Source: Humidesulfovibrio mexicanus | GTDB lineage: Bacteria > Desulfobacterota > Desulfovibrionia > Desulfovibrionales > Desulfovibrionaceae | Length of the DNA: 64,000 nt | NCBI RefSeq assembly: GCF_900188225.1 | Contig: NZ_FZOC01000001.1 | Coordinates: forward strand, 434,596 to 498,595 | Reading direction: 5' to 3' | Shown: one piece after another, positions 28,521 through 37,590 of the stretch | Layout of the letters: each line of letters opens with the position of its first letter | Position numbering within the stretch: position 1 is the first letter of the stretch | Translations under genes and position numbers: made by a program | Notes under the pieces: model-generated | What the model saw: only the letters and a program-made list of their open reading frames with translations | Database searches by the model: none | What the model was told of the DNA's origin: nothing

Positions 28521-29372
28521 TCAAACAGCTTCGACGGGCAAAAAAAGGCCACGGGGGAACGCGCCAAGGCCCAACCCACGGCGTGCCTCGCCCATGAGGG
28601 CCACGGCGGCCGCTTCGCCCTCCGGGCCAAGGTCCAGGCTGGCCTCGGTGACAAAGGTCTCGATATGCCTTGCGATAACCTCCGGGTCCATCTCCTGCGC
28701 GTGTTCCCGAATGTACAGCGCGCTGGCTTCGGGATGCGCGCGGGCGTGGCGCAAGCTTTGGCGGATCCCCTCGTCCACCGCCCGGCACAGATCCAGGCCA
28801 AGACTGCGGCGCATGACGATGCAGCCCAGCGGAATGGGCAGACCGCGCGCGTCCTCCCACCAGGCCCCAAGGTCGAGCAGGCGCGAAAGCCCTCGCTCGG
28901 CATAGGTGAACCGTCCTTCGTGGATCACGACCCCGGCGGCGCACGCGCCGGATTCCACCGCGGGCATGACCTCGTCGTAGACCAGCTCCACCAACCTGGG
29001 CGCGATGCCCCGCTCCCTGCACAGCAGGCCAAAGATGAGCGCCGCCGTTGTGCGGCTGCCGGGAATGGCCACGGGGCGACCATCCAGGTCCTCCAGCCGA
29101 ACGCCCGCCCTGGCCACCAGAATCGGCCCCACGCCGCGGCCAAGGGCACCGCCCGCGCGCAGCACCAGATATTCGTCCAGCACCGCCGCTGCCGCAGCCA
29201 CGGAAACCTTGCACACGTCCGGCTCGTGCCCGGCCGCAGCCTGGTTCAGGCGCTCCACATCGGCCAGGCGCACGGCGAACTCCACGCCCGGCACGCGCAC
29301 CAGCCCGGCCGAAAGGGCGTGGAAGATGAAGGTGTCGTTGGGGCAAGGCGAATAGTGCAGGCTCAGTCGCAC
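28521..29372 (-). CDS. mqnD: 1,4-dihydroxy-6-naphthoate synthase (futalosine menaquinone pathway)
   Basis: The 283-residue MqnD converts cyclic dehypoxanthinyl futalosine to 1,4-dihydroxy-6-naphthoate. The family N-terminus is LHYSPCPNDTFIFHALSAG; further landmarks are VSVAAAAAVLDEY, VAIPGSRTTAALI and VVIHEGRFTYAERGL. The start is taken as GTG 29372 because CGGAGA lies seven bases upstream and the protein then begins VRLSLHYS, as expected. The frame continues open upstream without homology. It is divergent from tetR-mqnEC-mqnA, with a shared control region of 142 bases. Confidence 0.93.
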   Translation of the reverse strand: MRLSLHYSPCPNDTFIFHALSAGLVRVPGVEFAVRLADVERLNQAAAGHEPDVCKVSVAAAAAVLDEYLVLRAGGALGRGVGPILVARAGVRLEDLDGRPVAIPGSRTTAALIFGLLCRERGIAPRLVELVYDEVMPAVESGACAAGVVIHEGRFTYAERGLSRLLDLGAWWEDARGLPIPLGCIVMRRSLGLDLCRAVDEGIRQSLRHARAHPEASALYIREHAQEMDPEVIARHIETFVTEASLDLGPEGEAAAVALMGEARRGLGLGAFPRGLFLPVEAV

Positions 29373-29421
29373 GGCATGTCTCCGAATTGTATTGACTTGT
29401 GCTTGAAACGCGGCGGAGCGG

Positions 29422-29450
29422 TTGACAGGGATGCCCGCCCGGCATACCAA
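29422..29450 (+). promoter_or_regulatory. Promoter of the tetR-mqnEC-mqnA operon
   Basis: A consensus -35 TTGACA at 29422-29427 is followed by a 17-base spacer and TACCAA at 29445-29450 as a weak -10. The start of tetR (29515) is 65 bases further. The -10 overlaps the palindrome at 29449-29466. Confidence 0.55.
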
Positions 29451-29466
29451 TGACCACCCGGTCATT
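29449..29466. promoter_or_regulatory. Candidate TetR-family operator, 18-bp palindrome
   Basis: Perfect 7-bp inverted arms AATGACC and GGTCATT are separated by ACCC. The shape and the ACC...GGT core resemble operators of TetR-family repressors. It overlaps the -10 end of the promoter, 49 bases before the tetR start, so autorepression is the simplest reading. Confidence 0.6.
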
Positions 29467-29514
29467 TCTCCGGGCACTGTACCCCGCAGCCCAGCCGGAG
29501 GCAAGCCCAAGCCC

Positions 29515-30219
29515 ATGGACGCCCCACGCCCAGCGCCGCTTCCCGTCTTTGACAAGCTGGCCCCGCTCAAACAGGGCCGCGTGTTGGAGGAATCCCTGGC
29601 CGAATTCGCGGAACACGGCTACCATCAGGCCAGCGTCAACCGCATCGTGGCCCGGCTGGGCATCGCCAAGGGTTCGCTGTTCCAATACTTCGGCAACAAG
29701 GAGGGGCTGTTCCGGCACCTGTTCGCCAGGGCGCTGGAGGAAATCAAGGCCCCGCTGAAAGCCATACGCGATGCGGACGCCGGAGAGCCTTTCCCGCTGC
29801 GACTGCGGCGGGTGTTCGTGGAAGGCGCGGCCTTTGCCCGGGCGCATCCGCGCATCTGGCGCATCTACCGGCGCATGGCGGCGCAGGAGGACTTCCCCCT
29901 GCGCGAGGCCCTGCTGTCCCAACTGCGCGGCGAAGCGCTGACCTATTTCCGCGAACTGGTGGAGGGCGGCCAGGCGCGCGGGGAAATCCGCGCGGATCTG
30001 GACCCGCGTACCGCCGCCTTCCTTATCGAGGCCGCGCTGGACCGGGCGCTCAGCGCCCAGGATTCGCCCCTGCTCGACGCGGGGCATGGCCTCTCAAGCG
30101 CCGACCAGCCCCTGCGGGCCGCGCGTCTGGCCGCCCTGGCCGACACCCTGAGCCGGGGCTTTTGCCCGCCCGCACTCCAGAATGCAGACACAACACAGGC
30201 AGGAGATTCCCATGCGTGA
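29515..30219 (+). CDS. TetR-family transcriptional regulator
   Basis: The 234-residue protein has an N-terminal TetR helix-turn-helix (about 20-65): AEHGYHQASVNRIVARLGIA followed by KGSLFQYFGNKEGLFRHLF. A helical ligand-binding domain follows, with no recognisable effector site. The start ATG 29515 is the last good candidate before the HTH; its ribosome-binding site is poorly placed. Its stop overlaps the first codons of mqnEC by eight bases, so regulator and menaquinone enzymes are translationally coupled. It probably represses its own operon through the palindrome upstream; control of divergent mqnD is possible. The effector is unknown. Confidence 0.9.
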   Translation: MDAPRPAPLPVFDKLAPLKQGRVLEESLAEFAEHGYHQASVNRIVARLGIAKGSLFQYFGNKEGLFRHLFARALEEIKAPLKAIRDADAGEPFPLRLRRVFVEGAAFARAHPRIWRIYRRMAAQEDFPLREALLSQLRGEALTYFRELVEGGQARGEIRADLDPRTAAFLIEAALDRALSAQDSPLLDAGHGLSSADQPLRAARLAALADTLSRGFCPPALQNADTTQAGDSHA

Positions 30220-32467
30220 CGAACACCGCTTCGCCGACCTCGGCATCCTGGACATCGCCCACAAGGTCCATGCCGGAGAACGCCTGAGCATTGATGATGG
30301 CCACAGGCTGTACGCCTGCCCTGACGTGACCGCCGTGGGCGCCCTGGCGCATATGGTGCGCACACGGATGCACGGGAACGCCGCCTATTACGTGGTGAAC
30401 CGCCACATCAACTACACCAACGTCTGCGTCAACGGCTGCGCTTTTTGCGCCTACCAGCGCGAGAAAGGCCATGAAGGCGGCTTCGAGCTCACCGTGGACC
30501 AGGCCCTGGAGCGCCTGCGCAACGCCCCACTGCCCCCGCGCGAGGTCCACATCGTGGGCGGCTGCCACCCAGACCTGACCCTTGCGTATTTCGAGGAACT
30601 CCTCACAAGCGTCAAACGCGAGTTCCCGGACGCGGCCCTCAAGTGCTTCACGGCCGTGGAGATCGCGCACTTCGCCGCCCTTGAGGGGCTGTCCACGCGC
30701 GGGGTGCTGGAGCGTCTCAAGGCTGCCGGGCTGGAAATGCTTCCCGGCGGCGGGGCGGAGATATTCGAGCCTTCCGTGCGCACGCGCATCTGCCCAAAGA
30801 AGTCCACTGCCGAAGAATGGCTGCGCATCCACGGCGAGGCGCACGAGTTGGGGCTCGCCACCAATTGCACCATGCTCTTCGGCCACCTGGAAGGCATCGG
30901 CGACCGGCTGGACCACCTGGACAGGCTGCGCCGCCTGCAAGACCAGTCCCTGGCCAAGGGCGAAGAAGGCTTCACCTGCTTCATCCCCCTGCCCTTCCAG
31001 ACAGAGAACAGCGCCATCAAGGTGCGGCAGCCCCTTACGGGAACCGACGAGCTGCGCACCATCGCCATTTGTCGGCTTATGCTGGACAACATCCCGCACA
31101 TCAAGGCCTACTGGGTCATGCTTACCGTAAAACAGGCGCAAGCCGCGCTCTTCTTCGGAGCCGACGACCTGGACGGCACGGTGGTGGAGGAGAAGATCGG
31201 GCACATGGCGGGCGCGCAAAGCCAGCAAGGCCTGTCCAAGAGCGCATTGGAGGCCATGATTCGGGGCATGGGCCTGGAGCCAGTGGAACGCGATGCGCGC
31301 TTCCGCCCCATCAGCCAGCCTCATGCCGCCAAATGCTGGACCGACGCGCCTTCCCCCGCCACCCTGGACGGCCTGCTGGACGCAGCGGCAAAAGGCGCGC
31401 GCCTGGACTTCGACACCGCGCAGGCGCTCTACCGGCACGCGGACCTGCACGGCCTGGCCCATGCGGCGCACCGCGTGCGGCTGCGCAAGCACCCGGAACC
31501 CATCGTAACCTACGTGGTGGACCGGAACATCAACTACAGCAACGTGTGCGTCTGCGCCTGCCGCTTCTGCGCCTACTTCCGCCCGCCGGGAAATCCGGAC
31601 TGCTTCGTGCTCTCCCATGAGCAAATCGGCAAAAAGATCGAGGAGACCCTGGAACTCGGCGGCACGCAGATCCTCATGCAGGGCGGCCACCATCCTGATC
31701 TGCCGCTTTCCTGGTACGAGGACATGCTGGCCTTCATCAAGGGCACCTACCCCATCCACATACACGCCTTCTCTCCGCCGGAGGTGGCGCATTTCGCCAA
31801 GATTTCCGGGCTGTCCACCGCGCAGGTCATCGCCCGGCTCAAGGCGGCGGGACTCGACTCCATCCCCGGCGGCGGAGCGGAGATACTGGTGGACGCCGTG
31901 CGCTCCAAGGTTTCGCCCAACAAGTGTTCGGCCAGGCAATGGCTCCGCATCATGGAGGAGGCGCACGCCCAGGGGCTGCGCACCACCGCCACCATGATGT
32001 TCGGGCATGAGGAGGAGCCGGACGATCGCCTGCGGCACCTGTTCGCCGTGCGGGAGAGCCAGGACCGCTCCCTGCGGGGCGCCCGGGGGGGCTACACAGC
32101 CTTCATCCCCTGGACCTTCCAGCCGGAAAACACCAACATCGCCGCACGCAAACTGACCAGCGTGGAGTATCTGCGCGTTCTGGCCCTCTCGCGCCTGGTG
32201 CTGGACAACATCGACAACGTGCAGGTGTCCTGGGTCACCATGGGACCAAAAATCGCGCAGTTGGCGCTCTTCTTCGGCGGCAACGATTTCGGCTCCACTA
32301 TGATCGAGGAGAACGTGGTTCGCGCCGCCGGGGTGAGCTTCCGCCTTTCGCGCCAGGAGATCGACCGGCTTGTGCTCACCGCGGGGTTCACGCCCAGGCA
32401 GCGCCGCATGGACTACTCGCAGGTTCCCCAAGCGCAAACGGCCGCCGCGCAGGAGGCGCTGGCCTGA
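30212..32467 (+). CDS. mqnEC: Fused aminofutalosine synthase MqnE and cyclic dehypoxanthinyl futalosine synthase MqnC
   Basis: This 751-residue protein joins two radical-SAM enzymes of menaquinone synthesis that are normally separate. The N-terminal half (about 1-370) is MqnE, with NRHINYTNVCVNGCAFC (Cys72, Cys76, Cys79) and CTMLFGHLEGIGDRLDHL. The C-terminal half (about 385-750) is MqnC, with VDRNINYSNVCVCACRFC (Cys446, Cys450, Cys453), MQGGHHPDL and MMFGHEEEPDDRL. Both clusters are CxxxCxxC and intact. A linker of about 20 residues around APSPATLDGLLDAAAKG joins them with no internal stop. The start ATG 30212 follows AGGAG; an earlier ATG at 30182 lacks a site. It makes aminofutalosine and later cyclises the dehypoxanthinyl product; MqnB or an MTAN-like step lies elsewhere. 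Confidence 0.93.
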   Translation: MRDEHRFADLGILDIAHKVHAGERLSIDDGHRLYACPDVTAVGALAHMVRTRMHGNAAYYVVNRHINYTNVCVNGCAFCAYQREKGHEGGFELTVDQALERLRNAPLPPREVHIVGGCHPDLTLAYFEELLTSVKREFPDAALKCFTAVEIAHFAALEGLSTRGVLERLKAAGLEMLPGGGAEIFEPSVRTRICPKKSTAEEWLRIHGEAHELGLATNCTMLFGHLEGIGDRLDHLDRLRRLQDQSLAKGEEGFTCFIPLPFQTENSAIKVRQPLTGTDELRTIAICRLMLDNIPHIKAYWVMLTVKQAQAALFFGADDLDGTVVEEKIGHMAGAQSQQGLSKSALEAMIRGMGLEPVERDARFRPISQPHAAKCWTDAPSPATLDGLLDAAAKGARLDFDTAQALYRHADLHGLAHAAHRVRLRKHPEPIVTYVVDRNINYSNVCVCACRFCAYFRPPGNPDCFVLSHEQIGKKIEETLELGGTQILMQGGHHPDLPLSWYEDMLAFIKGTYPIHIHAFSPPEVAHFAKISGLSTAQVIARLKAAGLDSIPGGGAEILVDAVRSKVSPNKCSARQWLRIMEEAHAQGLRTTATMMFGHEEEPDDRLRHLFAVRESQDRSLRGARGGYTAFIPWTFQPENTNIAARKLTSVEYLRVLALSRLVLDNIDNVQVSWVTMGPKIAQLALFFGGNDFGSTMIEENVVRAAGVSFRLSRQEIDRLVLTAGFTPRQRRMDYSQVPQAQTAAAQEALA

Positions 32468-33318
32468 TGCTGCCCTTGTCCCCCGCCCCCATACGCCTGG
32501 GCCGCATCGGCTACCTCAACGTGCTGCCCCTGCACTACCCCCTGGAGCAAGGCATCCTCAAGCCGGATACGCCCTTCGAGCTGGTCTCCGGCCCGCCAGC
32601 CGAACTGAACGTCCTCATGGACCAGGGGCGGCTGGACCTTTCGGGATGCTCCTGCATCGAGTACGCGCGGCATCCGGAGAAGTACCTCATCGTTCCAGAC
32701 CTGGCCATCGGCAGCCGGGGGCCGGTGCAGAGCGTGCTGCTCATCAGCCGCACCAGACCAGAAGAACTGGATGGGGCCAGCGTTCTGGTAAGCGCCCAGT
32801 CGCACACCTCGGCCGCGCTGGTGGACCTGCTGCTCCGGCAGCATGTCGGCGTGTCTCCGCGCTACCGCACCGGCGACGCCACCGCCCTGCTCGCGACCGG
32901 GGAACGGCCCCAGGCCATTCTCTGCATAGGGGACGAGGCGCTGAACCTGCGCCGACACCCGGACTACCCGCACCGCATGGATCTGGGCGAAGCTTGGCGC
33001 CAGTGGACAGGGCTGCCCTTCATCTTCGGACTGTGGATTGCGCGGCGAGAGCCGGCCTGCGCCCGACGCGAGGAAATCAAGGCCGGGGCGCGGCTGCTCA
33101 TTCACGCCAAGAAATGGGGCCAGGCGAACCTGGACCGCATCTCCGCCGTGGCCGCCAGGGGCAGCATCCTCAGCGAGACGGAGATGCGTTCCTACTTCGA
33201 CGGGCTGGTGTACGATCTGGGATTGGAGGAACTGGACGGGCTGCGGCTCTTCTATGAACGCCTGGCCGAGGCCGGGGTGATCCCGGCCCCGCCTGAGCTG
33301 GCGTTTCTGCCGTTGTAA
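32467..33318 (+). CDS. mqnA: Chorismate dehydratase MqnA
   Basis: The 283-residue MqnA dehydrates chorismate to 3-enolpyruvylbenzoate, the substrate for MqnE. Family features are RLGRIGYLNVLPLHYPLEQG, GRLDLSGCSCIEYARHPEKY, PVQSVLLISR and CIGDEALNLRRHPDYPHRMD. The ATG overlaps the mqnEC stop (TGATG), giving a second coupled junction. The gene ends the operon; the LysR gene converges seven bases beyond. Confidence 0.94.
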   Translation: MLPLSPAPIRLGRIGYLNVLPLHYPLEQGILKPDTPFELVSGPPAELNVLMDQGRLDLSGCSCIEYARHPEKYLIVPDLAIGSRGPVQSVLLISRTRPEELDGASVLVSAQSHTSAALVDLLLRQHVGVSPRYRTGDATALLATGERPQAILCIGDEALNLRRHPDYPHRMDLGEAWRQWTGLPFIFGLWIARREPACARREEIKAGARLLIHAKKWGQANLDRISAVAARGSILSETEMRSYFDGLVYDLGLEELDGLRLFYERLAEAGVIPAPPELAFLPL

Positions 33319-33324
33319 CGGCGC

Positions 33325-34221
33325 TTACGCCTTGGTGGCGTTGCGCACGTGCTCGATGAACAGGCTGGCAGCGGGCAAAAGCTCGCGTCCCTGCCGCTGG
33401 ATGAGGTAGAAGGAGCGCTCCAGCTTCTGGGCAAGGACATCCAGGCAGACCAGCTCTCCCCTGTCCAGATGCGGCTGGGCGGCCAGGCGTGACACGACGC
33501 TGACGCCAAGGCCCGCCAAGGCGCACTGGATGGCGGCCTCCGTGCTCTCCACCCAGAGGCTGACTTTCAGGTCGCCAATGGTGATGGCCGCAGCCTTGAG
33601 CATGGTTTCCAGATACCGCCGCGTCCCAGAGCCCCGCTGTCGAAAAATCCAAGGCCAGGAGCGCAGATCGCGCAGGGTCTTCGGTTTATCGCGCCCTTCC
33701 AAAAGCGAGGGAGCCGCAACCATGACAAGTTCGTCGTGGTGCAGCGGCGTGGCGGAAATGCCCTGCTGCTCGGGCTGCGAGCCGACAATGCCGAGTTCAA
33801 GGCGCCCCTGCCCCACCTGGCGGATGATCGAATCCGTGTCCCCGATGGTCATGTGCACCCGCAAAGAGGGGTACATGGCCAGAAACTGCTTGAGCAGCGG
33901 GGGAAGGATGTAGTTGGCCGGAATGGTGCTGCCCCCAAGGAGCAGATCTCCCACCACCATGTCGCGCAAAAGCCCGATCTCGGAATTGATTCGCCCCACC
34001 TGCTGGAACACCTGCTTGGCGCCACGGTACAAGACCTCGCCAGCCTGTGTTGCCATGACCGTCCGTCCGAGGCGGTCGAAAAGCGGGACGCCCAGTTCCT
34101 CTTCCAGGTTGGCCACATGGGCGCTGATAGTGGGCTGTGAGAGCTGCAGTTCAAGGCCGGCCTTGGAAAAGCTCTTGAGCTCAAAAACCTTGCAAAAGGC
34201 TTCCAGTTTGCGGAAATCCAT
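33325..34221 (-). CDS. LysR-family transcriptional regulator
   Basis: The 298-residue protein has an N-terminal winged HTH (SFSKAGLELQLSQPTISAHV then ANLEEELGVPLFDRLGR). A type 2 periplasmic-binding-like effector domain follows, with GELVCLDV near the end. The arrangement resembles CysB/CbbR-type LysR regulators; target and effector are unknown. SD GGAGGTG precedes the ATG at 34221. It lies just downstream of the rplQ terminator on the same strand, and an AT-rich segment (34240-34275) probably carries its promoter. Confidence 0.92.
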   Translation of the reverse strand: MDFRKLEAFCKVFELKSFSKAGLELQLSQPTISAHVANLEEELGVPLFDRLGRTVMATQAGEVLYRGAKQVFQQVGRINSEIGLLRDMVVGDLLLGGSTIPANYILPPLLKQFLAMYPSLRVHMTIGDTDSIIRQVGQGRLELGIVGSQPEQQGISATPLHHDELVMVAAPSLLEGRDKPKTLRDLRSWPWIFRQRGSGTRRYLETMLKAAAITIGDLKVSLWVESTEAAIQCALAGLGVSVVSRLAAQPHLDRGELVCLDVLAQKLERSFYLIQRQGRELLPAASLFIEHVRNATKA

Positions 34222-34275
34222 TTACCACCTCCGGTGTGCGGGCCTTTTAGCATTCGACATATCTATACGGCAAGA

Positions 34276-34306
34276 CAAAAAAAAGGACGGCAAAGAGCCG
34301 TCCTTT
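34276..34306 (-). terminator. Intrinsic terminator of the ribosomal supercluster
   Basis: On the minus strand a GGACGGC/GCCGTCC stem (extended by A/T pairs) with a five-base loop is followed by eight T residues, 30 bases after the rplQ stop. Confidence 0.92.
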
Positions 34307-34335
34307 TCAATGCACGCTTAAACTGGCGATCCGCC

Positions 34336-34761
34336 CTATTCGGCGGGCGCAGCTTCAGTCTTGGGCTCGGCCTTGGGGGCCGTGACTTCTGCACCCTGCT
34401 CGGCAAGCTTGGTCAGCTCGAAGATGACCATGGGGGCGCTGTCGCCCACGCGGGGCTGGGAGAGCTTGACGATACGGGTATATCCGCCGTTTCCGCCGGT
34501 GTAGCGGGGGCCAACCTCGTCGAAGAGGCGCTTCACCAACTGGTGGTTTCCAAGAACCTTGTAGGCCTGGCGACGGGCGCTCAGGTCGTTCTTGAGGGCC
34601 AGGGTGATGAGGCCATCCACCACGCCGCGCAGCTCTTTGGCCTTGGCCTCAGTGGTGCGGATGGTCTCGTGGATGAGCACGGCACGCGCCATGTTCTTGA
34701 ACATGGCGCTGCGATGGGAGCTGTTGCGGTTGAGCTTGCGCCCGGACTTGTTATGCCTCAT
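34336..34761 (-). CDS. rplQ: 50S ribosomal protein L17
   Basis: The 141-residue L17 starts [20 protein letters not shown], the family signature; a further block is [22 protein letters not shown]. The last 25 residues are an Ala/Glu/Lys-rich extension beyond the E. coli length (127). L17 lies at the polypeptide exit region of the large subunit. The start overlaps the end of rpoA by 11 bases. It is the last gene before the terminator. Confidence 0.98.
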   Translation of the reverse strand: MRHNKSGRKLNRNSSHRSAMFKNMARAVLIHETIRTTEAKAKELRGVVDGLITLALKNDLSARRQAYKVLGNHQLVKRLFDEVGPRYTGGNGGYTRIVKLSQPRVGDSAPMVIFELTKLAEQGAEVTAPKAEPKTEAAPAE

Positions 34762-35791
34762 TTCTTTCTTTCCTCTTGAGCAGTTCCTGGAATTTTTTCT
34801 CCACGACCTCGTCGGTCATGCCAAAGCGCAGGTCCATGCTCTCCAGAACGCGGCGGATCTCATCCAGGGACTTGCGGCCAAAGTTCTTGGTCTTGAGCAT
34901 GGCGTTTTCGGTGCGCTGGACCAGTTCGCCCACATACGCGATGTTGGCGGCCTTGAGGCAATTGGTGGCGCGCACGGAAAGCTCAAGCTCGTCGATGCTC
35001 TTGAGCAGGTTCGGATTGAGGTCCATGTCCATGTCCGCGCTCTTCTTCTTGTCCGAGGACTGCTCGTCGAAGTTGATGAACACGGAGAGCTGGTCCTTGA
35101 GGATCTTGGCGCTGTAAGCCACCGCATCCTCAGGGGACAGGGAGCCATCGGTCCAGACCTCAAGCAGAAGCTTGTCGTAGTTGGTCATCTGCCCAACGCG
35201 GGCCTGTTCCACCATGTAGGCGACCTTACGCACAGGGGAGAAGCTGGCGTCCATGGTGATGAGTCCAATCTCGTCTTCCAGGCCCTCGTGCATTTCGGAG
35301 GGCACGTAGCCCTTGCCCATGCGGACCTCGATCTCCATGCGCAGCTCGCGATCCTCGGAGAGAGTGGCGATGGGCTGTTCCGGATTCAAAACGCGAACGT
35401 TCTGATTTTCCTTGATGTTGGCAGCGGTGACAGGGCCCTTCTTGGTTGCCTCCAGGACGAGCTTCTGGGGCTCGACGCTGGTCATGGCCAAACGCACCTG
35501 CTTCAGATTGAGCACAATTTCGGTGACATCCTCAAGCACGCCCTTGACCGTGGTGAACTCGTGCTGCACGCCTTCGATGCGCACGGCAACGATGGCGGCA
35601 CCCTGAAGGGAGGACAGCAGCACGCGGCGCAGCGAGTTGCCTATGGTGGTGGCAAACCCACGCTCCAGAGGCTCGCAAACGAACTTCCCGTACATGTCCG
35701 TGGACTTCGGGTCGCGCGCGAGTTGCTCCGGCCGCACCAGCTCGGACCAATTGCGTGTATTGATAAGCTTGTCGCCGTTTTGAATAAGCAT
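34751..35791 (-). CDS. rpoA: RNA polymerase alpha subunit
   Basis: The 346-residue alpha subunit has an N-terminal dimerisation domain with [20 protein letters not shown]. The C-terminal domain (about 260-330) reads [20 protein letters not shown] and [12 protein letters not shown], which binds UP elements and activators. Between the domains is a charged flexible linker ([13 protein letters not shown]). Length is near E. coli (329). It precedes rplQ with overlap and follows rpsD by 12 bases. Confidence 0.98.
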   Translation of the reverse strand: MLIQNGDKLINTRNWSELVRPEQLARDPKSTDMYGKFVCEPLERGFATTIGNSLRRVLLSSLQGAAIVAVRIEGVQHEFTTVKGVLEDVTEIVLNLKQVRLAMTSVEPQKLVLEATKKGPVTAANIKENQNVRVLNPEQPIATLSEDRELRMEIEVRMGKGYVPSEMHEGLEDEIGLITMDASFSPVRKVAYMVEQARVGQMTNYDKLLLEVWTDGSLSPEDAVAYSAKILKDQLSVFINFDEQSSDKKKSADMDMDLNPNLLKSIDELELSVRATNCLKAANIAYVGELVQRTENAMLKTKNFGRKSLDEIRRVLESMDLRFGMTDEVVEKKFQELLKRKERNEA

Positions 35792-35803
35792 GCCTACACC
35801 TGC

Positions 35804-36430
35804 TTATTTGGAGTACAGTTCGACGATGAGCTGCTCATTGATCGGGAACTGGATGTCTTCCCGGGTCGGCAGAGCCTTCACAACGCCCTTGAACGCGGCG
35901 CCGTCGCTCTCCAGCCAGGCGGGACAGCCACGGCGGGCAATGACTTCCTGCGCCTCGGTGATGACCGGGACCTTGCGGCTCGTCTCGCGCACCTCAACGA
36001 TGTCATTGGGGCGAACAAGCAGAGACGGGATGTTGGCCTTGCGCCCGTTCAGGGTGAACAGGCCATGGCGCACAAGCTGGCGCGCCTGATCGCGGGAATT
36101 GGCGAAGCCGAGGCGGTAAATCACGTTGTCCAGGCGGCGCTCCAGCAAGATGAGAAGGTTGGCACCAGTGACGCCCTTCTGAGCCTCGGCGCGCTTGAAG
36201 TAGCTGCGGAACTGCGCCTCAAGAATGCCATACATGCGGCGCACGCGCTGCTTTTCACGCAGCTGAACGGCATAGTCGGTCAACTTCTTGCGGAGCTTGC
36301 CGGCAAAACCGGGAGCGTACGGACGGCGCTCATAGGAGCACTTGTCGGTGAAGCAGCGGTCGCCTTTGAGGAACAGCTTCTGCCCTTCGCGGCGGCAGAG
36401 CCTGCATTTCGCTTCAGTGTAACGAGCCAA
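35804..36430 (-). CDS. rpsD: 30S ribosomal protein S4 (zinc-binding form)
   Basis: The 208-residue S4 nucleates 30S assembly and often represses its own operon. The N-terminus has four cysteines, Cys9-x2-Cys12-x13-Cys26-x4-Cys31, the C-plus type that binds zinc. The S4 RNA-binding domain [20 protein letters not shown] is intact. Confidence 0.98.
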   Translation of the reverse strand: MARYTEAKCRLCRREGQKLFLKGDRCFTDKCSYERRPYAPGFAGKLRKKLTDYAVQLREKQRVRRMYGILEAQFRSYFKRAEAQKGVTGANLLILLERRLDNVIYRLGFANSRDQARQLVRHGLFTLNGRKANIPSLLVRPNDIVEVRETSRKVPVITEAQEVIARRGCPAWLESDGAAFKGVVKALPTREDIQFPINEQLIVELYSK

Positions 36431-36448
36431 GATTCTTCCTCCTTGGTC

Positions 36449-36835
<387 letters not shown>

Positions 36836-36942
36836 TTCAGTCCTCGCTTCGCCCGCAGGCGATGATGTCATTCGGAAAAGCGCGAACACCATGATTCCTC
36901 ATGGCGTCCGGCTCATATATCCTTGTGGGGAAGATCCGCCGC

Positions 36943-37323
36943 CTACTTGGACGGGGCCTTCTTCTTGCCCATCACGGTGCGACGCGGTCCCTTGCGGGTG
37001 CGCGCATTGGTGTGGCTGCGCTGTCCACGCACAGGGAGACCCTTGCGGTGCCGCAGACCGCGGTAGCAGCCAATGTCCATAAGGCGCTTGATGTTCTGCG
37101 TCACGTCTCGACGCAGGTCACCTTCCACCTTGTGGTTGGTTTCGATCTCCACACGAATGAGGTTCACTTCCTCATTGGAGAGGACATCGGAATTCTTGGT
37201 CCAATCGATCCCGACGGAGTCAAGGATCGAAAGCGCTGTCGTCCGGCCAATGCCGTAAATGTACGTCAGCGCAATATCCAGCCGCTTGTTTCTGGGCAGA
37301 TCAACGCCAGCAATGCGAGCCAC
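36943..37323 (-). CDS. rpsM: 30S ribosomal protein S13
   Basis: The 126-residue S13 is a 30S head protein contacting tRNA and the 50S bridge. [20 protein letters not shown], the [10 protein letters not shown] helix-hairpin-helix, and a basic tail with [18 protein letters not shown] are all typical. Starts 18 bases after rpmJ. Confidence 0.98.
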   Translation of the reverse strand: MARIAGVDLPRNKRLDIALTYIYGIGRTTALSILDSVGIDWTKNSDVLSNEEVNLIRVEIETNHKVEGDLRRDVTQNIKRLMDIGCYRGLRHRKGLPVRGQRSHTNARTRKGPRRTVMGKKKAPSK

Positions 37324-37341
37324 TCTTGCACCCCTCTCTGA

Positions 37342-37455
37342 TTAACCCTGGCGCTGCTTGTGCCGGGGATCCTCGCAGATAACCCGCAAAACGCCGCGCC
37401 GACGGATGATTTTGCACTTGGGACACATTTTCTTCACGGAAGGCCGTACTTTCAT
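37342..37455 (-). CDS. rpmJ: 50S ribosomal protein L36
   Basis: A 37-residue gene: [20 protein letters not shown], then [17 protein letters not shown]. Cys11, Cys14, Cys27 and His32 form the zinc site of the C-plus L36. It sits in its usual place between the secY-map and rpsM genes. The 135 bases between it and map hold no infA and no other open frame. Confidence 0.96.
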   Translation of the reverse strand: MKVRPSVKKMCPKCKIIRRRGVLRVICEDPRHKQRQG

Positions 37456-37562
37456 GCCCTACTCCACTTTCTCCGGCGTCTTGCGTAAAGCCGCCGATCT
37501 ACACAGTATGCTTGACCATAGGCCGAGCGTTAACAACCATTGTTGAGACGGAGGAAAATATA

Positions 37563-37582
37563 TGCCTTATCAAAAGAAGGCA
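37563..37582 (-). terminator. Weak hairpin after map
   Basis: A 6-bp stem TGCCTT/AAGGCA is followed on the minus strand by TATATTTTCC, nine bases after the map stop. It may be a partial attenuator before rpmJ. Confidence 0.3.
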
Positions 37583-37590
37583 AGCATTTT

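Noticed and set aside
36836-36892. N-terminal extension of S11
   Set aside because: No S11 similarity; ATG 36835 has the better ribosome-binding site and gives the normal length.
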